Shown piece after piece: positions 41,647 to 53,404 of a DNA stretch of 64,000 nt (within the stretch, counting starts at the first letter, position 1; the number at the start of each line of letters is the position of its first letter). The notes beneath the pieces are model-generated. The model made no database searches and was not told the origin of the DNA. It was given only the letters and a program-made list of their open reading frames with translations. The DNA comes from Parapristionchus giblindavisi. Taxonomy: Eukaryota; Nematoda; Chromadorea; Rhabditida; Diplogasteridae. The stretch lies in the NCBI GenBank assembly GCA_943737045.1, contig CALSFV010000114.1, positions 62,001-126,000 of the forward strand, written 5' to 3'. Both the position numbers and the translations under genes were made by a program.

Positions 41647-41992
41647 CATTCTTCTGCCTTTTCTCTCTGCGGTTCGGTCGGTTGGACTGTTCTCTCTCCA
41701 CTCTCGACTACACTCGCCTATTCCATCAAGAGAAAAGGAACAGTTGAGTCCCCTCCTAGCAGACTTTGGAAAGTCAGGAGCGGTATTTCCACCTTGTCAA
41801 GCAGGCCGATTGGACGAGCAACGTAAAGTTTTCGTGGGTTATTTGATTATTCTAATCAAGTATCATATTCTGCCGTTTTCTTGAATGGAGATCAATTCTC
41901 TCAGAGACGAAAGGATAAATCTTGTGGATAAGAAGATTCCCCCTGTTTTGGCCCCTTCTGCATTTAATGTGCTGATAAGATAAAGTATTATT
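41647..41992 (+). mobile_element. 346-bp insertion with ATT tail, copy 1
   Basis: A unique block starting CATTCTTCTGCC and ending GATAAAGTATTATT, inside a monomer between GAATTATT and GATTGACCG. ATTATT flanks both sides. The AATAAAG-like end and ATT repeats resemble the 3' ends of CR1/L2-like LINEs and of SINEs they mobilise, and the LINE fragments in this window also end in an ATT tail. No protein similarity or Pol III box was recognised, so this is either a short LINE 3' UTR or an unknown short retroelement. Orientation is inferred from the tail. Confidence 0.7.
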
Positions 41993-43022
41993 ATTATTGA
42001 TTGACCGATACCGAATAAAGATGTTTACGTGTTGTTGTGATTTTAATCTTTGATCTTCTCTCAGTACTGTATCGTATTATGATACTGTATTTGTGCTGAA
42101 GAAGAATATAATGGATTTTATTATATAGTTACTGTTTCAGACCGAGTCTTTCGAAAAGTATGAGGTCCTTCACGCATCATATTGATTGATCAACAGCGAT
42201 GTAAACTCGACAAGGTAATACAGTGAATTATTGATTGGCCGATACCGAATAAAGATGTTTACGTGTTGTTGTGATTTTAATCTTTGATCTTCTCTCAGTA
42301 CTGTGTCGTATTATGAAACTGTATTTGTGCTGAAGACGAATATAATGTATTTAATTATATAGTTATTGTTTCAGACCGAGTCTTTCGACAAGTATGAGGT
42401 CCTTCACGCATCATATTGATTGATTAACAACGATGTAAAATCTACAAGGTAATACAGTGAATTATTGATTGACCGATACCGAATAAAGATGTTTACGTGT
42501 TGTTGTGATTTTAATCTTTGATCTTCTCTCAGTACTGTATCGTATTATGAAACTGTATTTGTGCTGAAGACGAATATAATGGATGTAATTATATAGTTAC
42601 TGTTTCAGACCGAGTCTTTCGAAAAGTATGAGGTCCTTCACGCATCATATTGATTGATCAACAACGACGTAAACTCGACAAGGTAATACAGTGAATTATT
42701 GATTGATCGATACCGAATAAAGATGTTTACGTGTTGTTGTGATTTCAATCTTTAATCTCTCAGTACTGTATCGTATTATGATACTGTGTTTCTGCTGAAG
42801 ACGAATATAATGGATTTAATTATATAGTTATTATTTCAAGCCGAGTCTTTCGACAAGTATGAGGTCCTTCACGCATCATATTGATTGATTAACAACGATG
42901 TAAAATCTACAAGGTAATACAGTGAATTATTGATTGGCCGATACCGAATAAAGATGTTTACGTGTTGTTGTGATTTTAATCTTTGATCTTCTCTCAGTAC
43001 TGTATCGTATTATGAAACTGTA
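41993..43022 (+). repeat. Satellite between the 346-bp insertion and SINE copy 1
   Basis: About four and a half ordinary monomers. They include the rare variants GTGTCGTATTATG (42303) and ATAATGTATTTAATT (about 42345), which recur at 51693 and 51735, 9390 bp away, marking the segmental duplication. Confidence 0.95.
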
Positions 43023-43031
43023 GAGGCGAAG

Positions 43032-43042
43032 TGGTGTAGTGG
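43032..43042 (+). promoter_or_regulatory. Pol III A box of SINE copy 1
   Basis: TGGTGTAGTGG fits the internal A-box consensus of tRNA genes and lies 9 bp from the element start, as expected. Confidence 0.75.
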
Positions 43043-43075
43043 TCTATGGCGCGCCCCATCATTCAATCTGTCCTG

Positions 43076-43086
43076 GGTTCGATTCC
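43076..43086 (+). promoter_or_regulatory. Pol III B box of SINE copy 1
   Basis: GGTTCGATTCC is an exact match to the GGTTCGANTCC B-box consensus. Confidence 0.88.
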
Positions 43087-43287
43087 CGGTCGTTTCACCG
43101 CCTCCGCCTCACCAAGGCGCCCGAAAGGGGAATTGGTAGTGACTAGATCATGCGGTAAAGTAGGTCAGAAGAAGAGATTAGGCCCTCCGGACTGAATTGG
43201 CCTTGAAATATCACTGGCCTAGCAGTGATAACCCGCAGGACCTCGTGTGCCTTGAATAACGGGTTGTACCTTTACCTTTTTACCTTA

Positions 43288-43392
43288 TTTGTGCTGAAGA
43301 CGAATATAATGGATTTAATTATATAGTTACTGTTTCAGACCGAGTCTTTCGAAAAGTATGAGGTCCTTCACGCATCATATTGATTGATCAAC
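43288..43392 (+). repeat. Satellite remainder between SINE copy 1 and LINE copy 6
   Basis: TTTGTGCTGAAGACG to GATTGATCAAC: the rest of the monomer whose first part precedes the SINE. The SINE and the LINE fragment are therefore inserted only 105 bp apart. Confidence 0.95.
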
Positions 43393-44014
43393 GTCGAATG
43401 TTTATTATGTACGTCGAATGTTTATTATGTACGTTAGACCCATATTAGAGTACGCATCTGTAGTATGGTATCCAAGTGAGCAATCCCTAATATCTCTAAT
43501 TGAGAAAGTGCAGAGAGACTTCTCCCGTCGCATTTTTGCTAAATGTAGACTACCGTATGCATCTTATACTGATAGATTATCATATTTGAATTTAGAGCTC
43601 CTTGAGCACCGCCGCACCATTATTGATTTGAGCTTCACATATAAGGCCATCCATAAACAAGTTGAATTAGATGACCCAAACTTTTACCTTCAGTCTAGGA
43701 ATTCAAGAAACTCCCGTAGAAATAATTTCCAACTCTGTAAGCACCAATGCAAATCCAAACGTTTCTCCCATTTTATCTCCAATCGATCAGTCAATTTATG
43801 GAACTCGTTGCCTAATAATTGTATTATTTGCCCTAATTCCAAATCTTTTAGTAGAACTGTTAGATCTTCGTTGAATCTGTCCAATTTGTAATCTATCACT
43901 CTATTGTCTTATGTTGCCACAGTTGCGACATAGTATTTTATGTGCACTATAGATTTCACCCTATTTGTATTTGTTTTCCGCCACTGTCACCACATAAATA
44001 AATATTATTATTAT
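43393..44014 (+). mobile_element. 5'-truncated CR1/Jockey-like LINE fragment, copy 6
   Basis: Same 622-bp fragment as copy 5, frame 43418-43891. It carries K149R, Q79H and YPSEQ at residues 18-22; K149R unites it with copies 7 and 8. The 3' UTR has CCCTATTTG where copy 5 has CCCTATTAG. 5' duplication, ATT tail and target site are unchanged. Confidence 0.92.
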
Positions 44015-45412
44015 ATCAACAACGACGTAAACTCGACAAGGTAATACAGTGAATTATTGATTGACCGATACCGAATAAAGATGTTTACGTGTTGTTGTGA
44101 TTTCAATCTTTAATCTTCTCTCAGTACTGTATCGTATTATGAAACTGTATTTGTGCTGAAGACGAATATAATGGATGTAATTATATAGTTACTGTTTCAG
44201 ACCGAGTCTTTCGAAAAGTATGAGGTCCTTCACGCATCATATTGATTGATCAACAACGACGTAAACTCGACAAGGTAATACAGTGAATTATTGATTGACC
44301 GATACCGAATAAAGATGTTTACGTGTTGTTGTGATTTCAATCTTTAATCTCTCAGTACTGTATCGTATTATGATACTGTGTTTCTGCTGAAGACGAATAT
44401 AATGGATTTAAGTATATAGTTATTATTTCAAGCCGAGTCTTTCGACAAGTATGAGGTCCTTCACGCATCAAATTGATTGATCAACAACGACGTAAACTCG
44501 ACAAGGTAATACAGTGAATTATTGATTGACCGATACCGAATAAAGATGTTTACGTGTTGTTGTGATTTCAATCTTTAATCTCTCAGTACTGTATCGTATT
44601 ATTATACTGTGTTTCTGCTGAAGACGAATATAATGGATTTAATTATATAGTTATTATTTCAAACCGAGTCTTTCGACAAGTATGAGGTCCTTTACGAATC
44701 ATATTGATTGATCAACAGCGATGTAAACTCGACAAGGTAATAGAGTGAATTATTGATTGACGGATACCGAATAAAGATGTTTACGTGTTGTTGTGATTTC
44801 AATCTTTGATCTCTCAGTACTGTATCGTATTATGATACTGTGTTTCTGCTGAAGACGAATATAATGGATTTAATTATATAGTTATTGTTTCAGACCGAGT
44901 CTTTCGACAAGTATGAGGTCCTTCACGCATCATATTGATTGATTAACAACGATGTAAAATCTACAAGGTAATACAGTGAATTATTGATTGACCGATACCG
45001 AATAAAGATGTTTACGTGTTGTTGTGATTTTAATCTTTGATCTTCTCTCAGTACTGTATCGTATTATGAAACTGTATTTGTGCTGAAGACGAATATAATG
45101 GATGTAATTATATAGTTACTGTTTCAGACCGAGTCTTTCGAAAAGTATGAGGTCCTTCACGCATCATATTGATTGATCAACAACGACGTAAACTCGACAA
45201 GGTAATACAGTGAATTATTGATTGACCGATACCGAATAAAGATGTTTACGTGTTGTTGTGATTTCAATCTTTAATCTCTCAGTACTGTATCGTATTATGA
45301 TACTGTGTTTCTGCTGAAGACGAATATAATGGATTTAATTATATAGTTACTGTTTCAGACCGAGTCTTTCGAAAAGTATGAGGTCCTTCACGCATCATAT
45401 TGATTGATCAAC
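44015..45412 (+). repeat. Satellite between LINE copies 6 and 7
   Basis: Six monomers. LINE copies 6 and 7 are 2020 bp apart, which equals 622 + 6 + 1392 bp, so a second LINE-bearing higher-order unit (six monomers plus LINE) exists in the forward array. Confidence 0.95.
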
Positions 45413-46034
45413 GTCGAATGTTTATTATGTACGTCGAATGTTTATTATGTACGTTAGACCCATATTAGAGTACGCATCTGTAGTATGGTATCCAAGTGAG
45501 CAATCCCTAATATCTCTAATTGAGAAAGTGCAGAGAGACTTCTCCCGTCGCATTTTTGCTAAATGTAGACTACCGTATGCATCTTATACTGATAGATTAT
45601 CATATTTGAATTTAGAGCTCCTTGAGCACCGCCGCACCATTATTGATTTGAGCTTCACATATAAGGCCATCCATAAACAAGTTGAATTAGATGACCCAAA
45701 CTTTTACCTTCAGTCTAGGAATTCAAGAAACTCCCGTAGAAATAATTTCCAACTCTGTAAGCACCAATGCAAATCCAAACGTTTCTCCCATTTTATCTCC
45801 AATCGATCAGTCAATTTATGGAACTCGTTGCCTAATAATTGTATTATTTGCCCTAATTCCAAATCTTTTAGTAGAACTGTTAGATCTTCGTTGAATCTGT
45901 CCAATTTGTAATCTATCACTCTATTGTCTTATGTTGCCACAGTTGCGACATAGTATTTTATGTGCACTATAGATTTCACCCTATTTGTATTTGTTTTCCG
46001 CCACTGTCACCACATAAATAAATATTATTATTAT
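45413..46034 (+). mobile_element. 5'-truncated CR1/Jockey-like LINE fragment, copy 7
   Basis: Frame 45438-45911, the same protein as copy 6 including K149R. No SINE lies in the preceding monomer, in contrast to copies 6 and 8, so SINE and LINE assort separately within the array. Confidence 0.92.
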
Positions 46035-49000
46035 ATCAACAACGACGTAAACTCGACAAGGTAATACAGTGAATTATTGATTGACCGATACCGAATAAAG
46101 ATGTTTACGTGTTGTTGTGATTTCAATCTTTAATCTCTCAGTACTGTATCGTATTATGATACTGTGTTTCTGCTGAAGACGAATATAATGGATTTAATTA
46201 AATAGTTATTATTTCAAACCGAGTCTTTCGACAAGTATGTGGTCCTTCACGCATCATATTGATTGATTAACAACGATGTAAAATCTACAAGGTAATACAG
46301 TGAATTATTGATTGGCCGATACCGAATAAAGATGTTTACTTGTGGATGCTGTGTGAGACCAGTTAGTATGAAGGGAGAAACTTTATTACTCAGACGACAA
46401 AGATGTTTACGTGTTGTTGTGATTTTAATCTTTGATCTTCTCTCAGTACTGTATCGTATTATGAAACTGTATTTGTGCTGAAGACGAATATAATGGATGT
46501 AATTATATAGTTACTGTTTCAGACCGAGTCTTTCGAAAAGTATGAGGTCCTTCACGCATCATATTGATTGATCAACAACGACGTAAACTCGACAAGGTAA
46601 TACAGTGAATTATTGATTGACCGATACCGAATAAAGATGTTTACGTGTTGTTGTGATTTCAATCTTTAATCTCTCAGTACTGTATCGTATTATGATACTG
46701 TGTTTCTGCTGAAGACGAATATAATGGATTTAAGTATATAGTTATTATTTCAAGCCGAGTCTTTCGACAAGTATGAGGTCCTTCACGCATCAAATTGATT
46801 GATCAACAACGACGTAAACTCGACAAGGTAATACAGTGAATTATTGATTGACCGATACCGAATAAAGATGTTTACGTGTTGTTGTGATTTCAATCTTTAA
46901 TCTCTCAGTACTGTATCGTATTATTATACTGTGTTTCTGCTGAAGACGAATATAATGGATTTAATTATATAGTTATTATTTCAAACCGAGTCTTTCGACA
47001 AGTATGAGGTCCTTTACGAATCATATTGATTGATCAACAGCGATGTAAACTCGACAAGGTAATAGAGTGAATTATTGATTGACGGATACCGAATAAAGAT
47101 GTTTACGTGTTGTTGTGATTTCAATCTTTGATCTCTCAGTACTGTATCGTATTATGATACTGTGTTTCTGCTGAAGACGAATATAATGGATTTAATTATA
47201 TAGTTATTGTTTCAGACCGAGTCTTTCGACAAGTATGAGGTCCTTCACGCATCATATTGATTGATTAACAACGATGTAAAATCTACAAGGTAATACAGTG
47301 AATTATTGATTGACCGATACCGAATAAAGATGTTTACGTGTTGTTGTGATTTTAATCTTTGATCTTATCTCAGTACTGTATCGTATTATGAAACTGTATT
47401 TGTGCTGAAGACGAATATAATGGATGTAATTATATAGTTACTGTTTCAGACCGAGTCTTTCGAAAAGTATGAGGTCCTTCACGCATCATATTGATTGATC
47501 AACAACGACGTAAACTCGACAAGGTAATACAGTGAATTATTGATTGACCGATACCGAATAAAGATGTTTACGTGTTGTTGTGATTTCAATCTTTAATCTC
47601 TCAGTACTGTATCGTATTATGATACTGTGTTTCTGCTGAAGACGAATATAATGGATTTAATTATATAGTTATTATTTCAAGCCGAGTCTTTCGACAAGTA
47701 TGAGGTCCTTCACGCATCATATTGATTGATTAACAACGATGTAAAATCTACAAGGTAATACAGTGAATTATTGATTGGCCGATACCGAATAAAGATGTTT
47801 ACGTGTTGTTGTGATTTTAATCTTTGATCTTCTCTCAGTACTGTATCGTATTATGATACTGTATTTGTGCTGAAGAAGAATATAATGGATTTAATTATAT
47901 AGTTATTGTTTCAGACCGAGTCTTTCGACAAGTATGAGGTCCTTCACGCATCATATTGATTGATTAACAACGATGTAAAATCTACAAGGTAATACAGTGA
48001 ATTATTGATTGACCGATACCGAATAAAGATGTTTACGTGTTGTTGTGATTTTAATCTTTGATCTTCTCTCAGTACTGTATCGTATTATGAAACTGTATTT
48101 GTGCTGAAGACGAATATAATGGATGTAATTATATAGTTACTGTTTCAGACCGAGTCTTTCGAAAAGTATGAGGTCCTTCACGCATCATATTGATTGATCA
48201 ACAACGACGTAAACTCGACAAGGTAATACAGTGAATTATTGATTGACCGATACCGAATAAAGATGTTTACGTGTTGTTGTGATTTCAATCTTTAATCTCT
48301 CAGTACTGTATCGTATTATGATACTGTGTTTCTGCTGAAGACGAATATAATGGATTTAATTATATAGTTATTATTTCAAGCCGAGTCTTTCGACAAGTAT
48401 GAGGTCCTTCACGCATCATATTGATTGATTAACAACGATGTAAAATCTACAAGGTAATACAGTGAATTATTGATTGGCCGATACCGAATAAAGATGTTTA
48501 CGCGTTGTTGTGATTTTAATCTTTGATCTTCTCTCAGTACTGTATCGTATTATGATACTGTATTTGTGCTGAAGAAGAATATAATGGATTTTATTATATA
48601 GTTACTGTTTCAGACCGAGTCTTTCGAAAAGTATGAGGTCCTTCACGCATCATATTGATTGATCAACAACGATGTAAACTCGACAAGGTAATACAGTGAA
48701 TTATTGATTGACCGATACCGAATAAAGATGTTTACGTGTTGTTGTGATTTCAATCTTTAATCTCTCAGTACTGTATCGTATTATGATACTGTATGTGTGC
48801 TGAAGACGAATATAATGGATTTAATTATATAGTTATTATTTCAAACCGAGTCTTTCGACAAGTATGAGGTCCTTCACGCATCATATTGATTGATTAACAA
48901 CGATGTAAAATCTACAAGGTAATACAGTGAATTATTGATTGGCCGATTCCGAATAAAGATGTTTACGTGTTGTTGTGATTTTAATCTTTGATCTTCTCTC

Positions 49001-49635
49001 AGTACTGTATCGTATTATGATACTGTATTTGTACTGAAGACGAATATAATGGATTTAATTATATAGTTACTGTTTCAGACCGAGTCTTTCGAAAAGTATG
49101 AGGTCCTTCACGCATCATATTGATTGATCAACAACGATGTAAACTCGACAAGGTAATAGAGTGAATTATTGATTGACGGATACCGAATAAAGATGTTTAC
49201 GTGTTGTTGTGATTTCAATCTTTGATCTCTCAGTACTGTATCGTATTATGATACTGTGTTTCTGCTGAAGACGAATATAATGGATTTAATTATATAGTTA
49301 TTATTTCAAACCGAGTCTTTCGATAAGTATGAGGTCCTTCACGCATCATATTGATTGATTAACAACGATGTAAAATCTACAAGGTAATACAGTGAATTAT
49401 TGATTGACCGATACCGAATAAAGATGTTTACGTGTTGTTGTGATTTTAATCTTTGATCTTCTCTCAGTACTGTATCGTATTATGAAACTGTATTTGTGCT
49501 GAAGACGAATATAATGGATTTAATTATATAGTTACTGTTTCAGACCGAGTCTTTCGAAAAGTATGAGGTCCTTCACGCATCATATTGATTGATCAACAAC
49601 GATGTAAACTCAACAAGGTAATACAGTGAATTATT
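46035..49635 (+). repeat. Satellite from LINE copy 7 to 346-bp insertion copy 2
   Basis: Forward monomers, interrupted only by the 59-bp insertion at 46340-46398. The region from about 48.3 kb repeats the sequence from about 40.3 kb, with the shared rare variants GTTTACGCGTTG (40509 and 48501), GGCCGATTCC and TTTGTACTG. Confidence 0.95.
46340..46398. mobile_element. 59-bp insertion with 12-bp flanking direct repeats
   Basis: Unique sequence starting TTGTGGATGCTG and ending CAGACGAC, inside a monomer. AAAGATGTTTAC occurs immediately before (46328-46339) and after (46399-46410) but only once in other monomers, so it is a 12-bp target duplication. That length is typical of LINE-mediated insertion, which would make this an extremely truncated retroelement or a captured RNA, but there is no A-rich tail. 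The related monomer in the duplicate near 53700 lacks it. Confidence 0.75.
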
Positions 49636-49981
49636 CATTCTTCTGCCTTTTCTCTCTGCGGTTCGGTCGGTTGGACTGTTCTCTCTCCACTCTCGACTAC
49701 ACTCGCCTATTCCATCAAGAGAAAAGGAACAGTTGAGTCCCCTCCTAGCAGACTTTGGAAAGTCAGGAGCGGTATTTCCACCTTGTCAAGCAGGCCGATT
49801 GGACGAGCAACGTAAAGTTTTCGTGGGTTATTTGATTATTCTAATCAAGTATCATATTCTGCCGTTTTCTTGAATGGAGATCAATTCTCTCAGAGACGAA
49901 AGGATAAATCTTGTGGATAAGAAGATTCCCCCTGTTTTGGCCCCTTCTGCATTTAATGTGCTGATAAGATAAAGTATTATT
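49636..49981 (+). mobile_element. 346-bp insertion with ATT tail, copy 2
   Basis: Appears identical by eye to the block at 41647-41992, at the same place in the monomer and 7989 bp further on. It is a segmental-duplication copy, not a second insertion. An empty version of the same local monomer series (TCAACAAGGTAATACAGTG, then an intact GAATTATTGATTGACCG) lies at about 51363-51405 and confirms the insertion boundaries. Confidence 0.72.
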
Positions 49982-52412
49982 ATTATTGATTGACCGATAC
50001 CGAATAAAGATGTTTACGTGTTGTTGTGATTTTAATCTTTGATCTTCTCTCAGTACTGTATCGTATTATGATACTGTATTTGTGCTGAAGAAGAATATAA
50101 TGGATTTTATTATATAGTTACTGTTTCAGACCGAGTCTTTCGAAAAGTATGAGGTCCTTCACGCATCATATTGATTGATTAACAACGATGTAAAATCTAC
50201 AAGGTAATACAGTGAATTATTGATTGGCCGATACCGAATAAAGATGTTTACGCGTTGTTGTGATTTTAATCTTTGATCTTCTCTCAGTACTGTATCGTAT
50301 TATGATACTGTATTTGTGCTGAAGAAGAATATAATGGATTTTATTATATAGTTACTGTTTCAGACCGAGTCTTTCGAAAAGTATGAGGTCCTTCACGCAT
50401 CATATTGATTGATCAACAACGATGTAAACTCGACAAGGTAATACAGTGAATTATTGATTGACCGATACCGAATAAAGATGTTTACGTGTTGTTGTGATTT
50501 TAATCTTTGATCTTCTCTCAGTACTGTATCGTATTATGATACTGTATGTGTGCTGAAGACGAATATAATGGATTTAATTATATAGTTATTATTTCAAACC
50601 GAGTCTTTCGACAAGTATGAGGTCCTTCACGCATCATATTGATTGATTAACAACGATGTAAAATCTACAAGGTAATACAGTGAATTATTGATTGGCCGAT
50701 ACCGAATAAAGATGTTTACGTGTTGTTGTGATTTTAATCTTTGATCTTCTCTCAGTACTGTATCGTATTATGATACTGTATTTGTACTGAAGACGAATAT
50801 AATGGATTTAATTATATAGTTACTGTTTCAGACCGAGTCTTTCGAAAAGTATGAGGTCCTTCACGCATCATATTGATTGATCAACAACGATGTAAACTCG
50901 ACAAGGTAATAGAGTGAATTATTGATTGACGGATACCGAATAAAGATGTTTACGTGTTGTTGTGATTTCAATCTTTGATCTCTCAGTACTGTATCGTATT
51001 ATGATACTGTGTTTCTGCTGAAGACGAATATAATGGATTTAATTATATAGTTATTATTTCAAACCGAGTCTTTCGATAAGTATGAGGTCCTTCACGCATC
51101 ATATTGATTGATTAACAACGATGTAAAATCTACAAGGTAATACAGTGAATTATTGATTGACCGATACCGAATAAAGATGTTTACGTGTTGTTGTGATTTT
51201 AATCTTTGATCTTCTCTCAGTACTGTATCGTATTATGAAACTGTATTTGTGCTGAAGACGAATATAATGGATTTAATTATATAGTTACTGTTTCAGACCG
51301 AGTCTTTCGAAAAGTATGAGGTCCTTCACGCATCATATTGATTGATCAACAACGATGTAAACTCAACAAGGTAATACAGTGAATTATTGATTGACCGATA
51401 CCGAATAAAGATGTTTACGTGTTGTTGTGATTTTAATCTTTGATCTTCTCTCAGTACTGTATCGTATTATGATACTGTATTTGTGCTGAAGAAGAATATA
51501 ATGGATTTTATTATATAGTTACTGTTTCAGACCGAGTCTTTCGAAAAGTATGAGGTCCTTCACGCATCATATTGATTGATCAACAGCGATGTAAACTCGA
51601 CAAGGTAATACAGTGAATTATTGATTGGCCGATACCGAATAAAGATGTTTACGTGTTGTTGTGATTTTAATCTTTGATCTTCTCTCAGTACTGTGTCGTA
51701 TTATGAAACTGTATTTGTGCTGAAGACGAATATAATGTATTTAATTATATAGTTATTGTTTCAGACCGAGTCTTTCGACAAGTATGAGGTCCTTCACGCA
51801 TCATATTGATTGATTAACAACGATGTAAAATCTACAAGGTAATACAGTGAATTATTGATTGACCGATACCGAATAAAGATGTTTACGTGTTGTTGTGATT
51901 TTAATCTTTGATCTTCTCTCAGTACTGTATCGTATTATGAAACTGTATTTGTGCTGAAGACGAATATAATGGATGTAATTATATAGTTACTGTTTCAGAC
52001 CGAGTCTTTCGAAAAGTATGAGGTCCTTCACGCATCATATTGATTGATCAACAACGACGTAAACTCGACAAGGTAATACAGTGAATTATTGATTGACCGA
52101 TACCGAATAAAGATGTTTACGTGTTGTTGTGATTTCAATCTTTAATCTCTCAGTACTATATCGTATTATGATACTGTGTTTCTGCTGAAGACGAATATAA
52201 CGGATTTAATTATATAGTTATTATTTCAAGCCGAGTCTTTCGACAAGTATGAGGTCCTTCACGCATCATATTGATTGATTAACAACGATGTAAAATCTAC
52301 AAGGTAATACAGTGAATTATTGATTGGCCGATACCGAATAAAGATGTTTACGTGTTGTTGTGATTTTAATCTTTGATCTTCTCTCAGTACTGTATCGTAT
52401 TATGAAACTGTA
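49982..52412 (+). repeat. Satellite between 346-bp insertion copy 2 and SINE copy 2
   Basis: Forward monomers, including a local duplication: GTTTACGCG at 48501 recurs at 50251, 1750 bp later. This extra block raises the distance between segmental copies from 7989 bp at the 346-bp insertion to 9390 bp at the SINE. Confidence 0.95.
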
Positions 52413-52677
52413 GAGGCGAAGTGGTGTAGTGGTCTATGGCGCGCCCCATCATTCAATCTGTCCTGGGTTCGATTCCCGGTCGTTTCACCGCCTCCGCCTC
52501 ACCAAGGCGCCCGAAAGGGGAATTGGTAGTGACTAGATCATGCGGTAAAGTAGGTCCGAAGAAGAGATTAGGCCCTCCGGACTGAATTGGCCTTGAAATA
52601 TCACTGGCCTAGCAGTGATAACCCGCAGGACCTCGTGTGCCTTGAATAACGGGTTGTACCTTTACCTTTTTACCTTA
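52413..52677 (+). mobile_element. tRNA-derived SINE, copy 2
   Basis: Exactly 9390 bp after copy 1, with the same satellite junctions and the same LINE fragment 105 bp downstream. The A box is at 52422-52432 and the B box at 52466-52476. One difference seen by eye is AGGTCCGAAG where copy 1 has AGGTCAGAAG. It is a segmental-duplication copy. Confidence 0.88.
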
Positions 52678-52782
52678 TTTGTGCTGAAGACGAATATAAT
52701 GGATTTAATTATATAGTTACTGTTTCAGACCGAGTCTTTCGAAAAGTATGAGGTCCTTCACGCATCATATTGATTGATCAAC
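52678..52782 (+). repeat. Satellite remainder between SINE copy 2 and LINE copy 8
   Basis: Partial monomer equivalent to 43288-43392. Confidence 0.95.
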
Positions 52783-53404
52783 GTCGAATGTTTATTATGT
52801 ACGTCGAATGTTTATTATGTACGTTAGACCCATATTAGAGTACGCATCTGTAGTATGGTATCCAAGTGAGCAATCCCTAATATCTCTAATTGAGAAAGTG
52901 CAGAGAGACTTCTCCCGTCGCATTTTTGCTAAATGTAGACTACCGTATGCATCTTATACTGATAGATTATCATATTTGAATTTAGAGCTCCTTGAGCACC
53001 GCCGCACCATTATTGATTTGAGCTTCACATATAAGGCCATCCATAAACAAGTTGAATTAGATGACCCAAACTTTTACCTTCAGTCTAGGAATTCAAGAAA
53101 CTCCCGTAGAAATAATTTCCAACTCTGTAAGCACCAATGCAAATCCAAACGTTTCTCCCATTTTATCTCCAATCGATCAGTCAATTTATGGAACTCGTTG
53201 CCTAATAATTGTATTATTTGCCCTAATTCCAAATCTTTTAGTAGAACTGTTAGATCTTCGTTGAATCTGTCCAATTTGTAATCTATCACTCTATTGTCTT
53301 ATGTTGCCACAGTTGCGACATAGTATTTTATGTGCACTATAGATTTCACCCTATTTGTATTTGTTTTCCGCCACTGTCACCACATAAATAAATATTATTA
53401 TTAT
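52783..53404 (+). mobile_element. 5'-truncated CR1/Jockey-like LINE fragment, copy 8
   Basis: Frame 52808-53281, encoding the same 157 residues as copies 6 and 7. It is the rightmost LINE fragment; the remaining 8.6 kb of array has none. Confidence 0.92.

Larger units (their letters stand above)
43023..43287 (+). mobile_element. tRNA-derived SINE, copy 1
   Basis: A 265-bp short retroelement. Its first 74 bp (43023-43096) keep a tRNA-like frame: GAGGCGA can pair with TCGTTTC as acceptor stem (two G-T pairs), and CTGGG-TTCGATT-CCCGG forms a T arm. A Pol III A box (TGGTGTAGTGG) and a perfect B box (GGTTCGATTCC) lie 33 bp apart. A tRNA-unrelated body follows, then a 3' end built of TTTACC/TTTTTACC units. 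It sits between ACTGTA and TTTGTGCTG of a monomer with no clear target duplication. It is not a working tRNA gene: the anticodon arm is degraded and there is no proper 3' end. Confidence 0.88.

Noticed and set aside
43023..43096. Possible functional tRNA gene
   Set aside because: A box, B box, T arm and acceptor pairing are present, but the anticodon arm is not regular and the sequence continues into a SINE body present in three copies.
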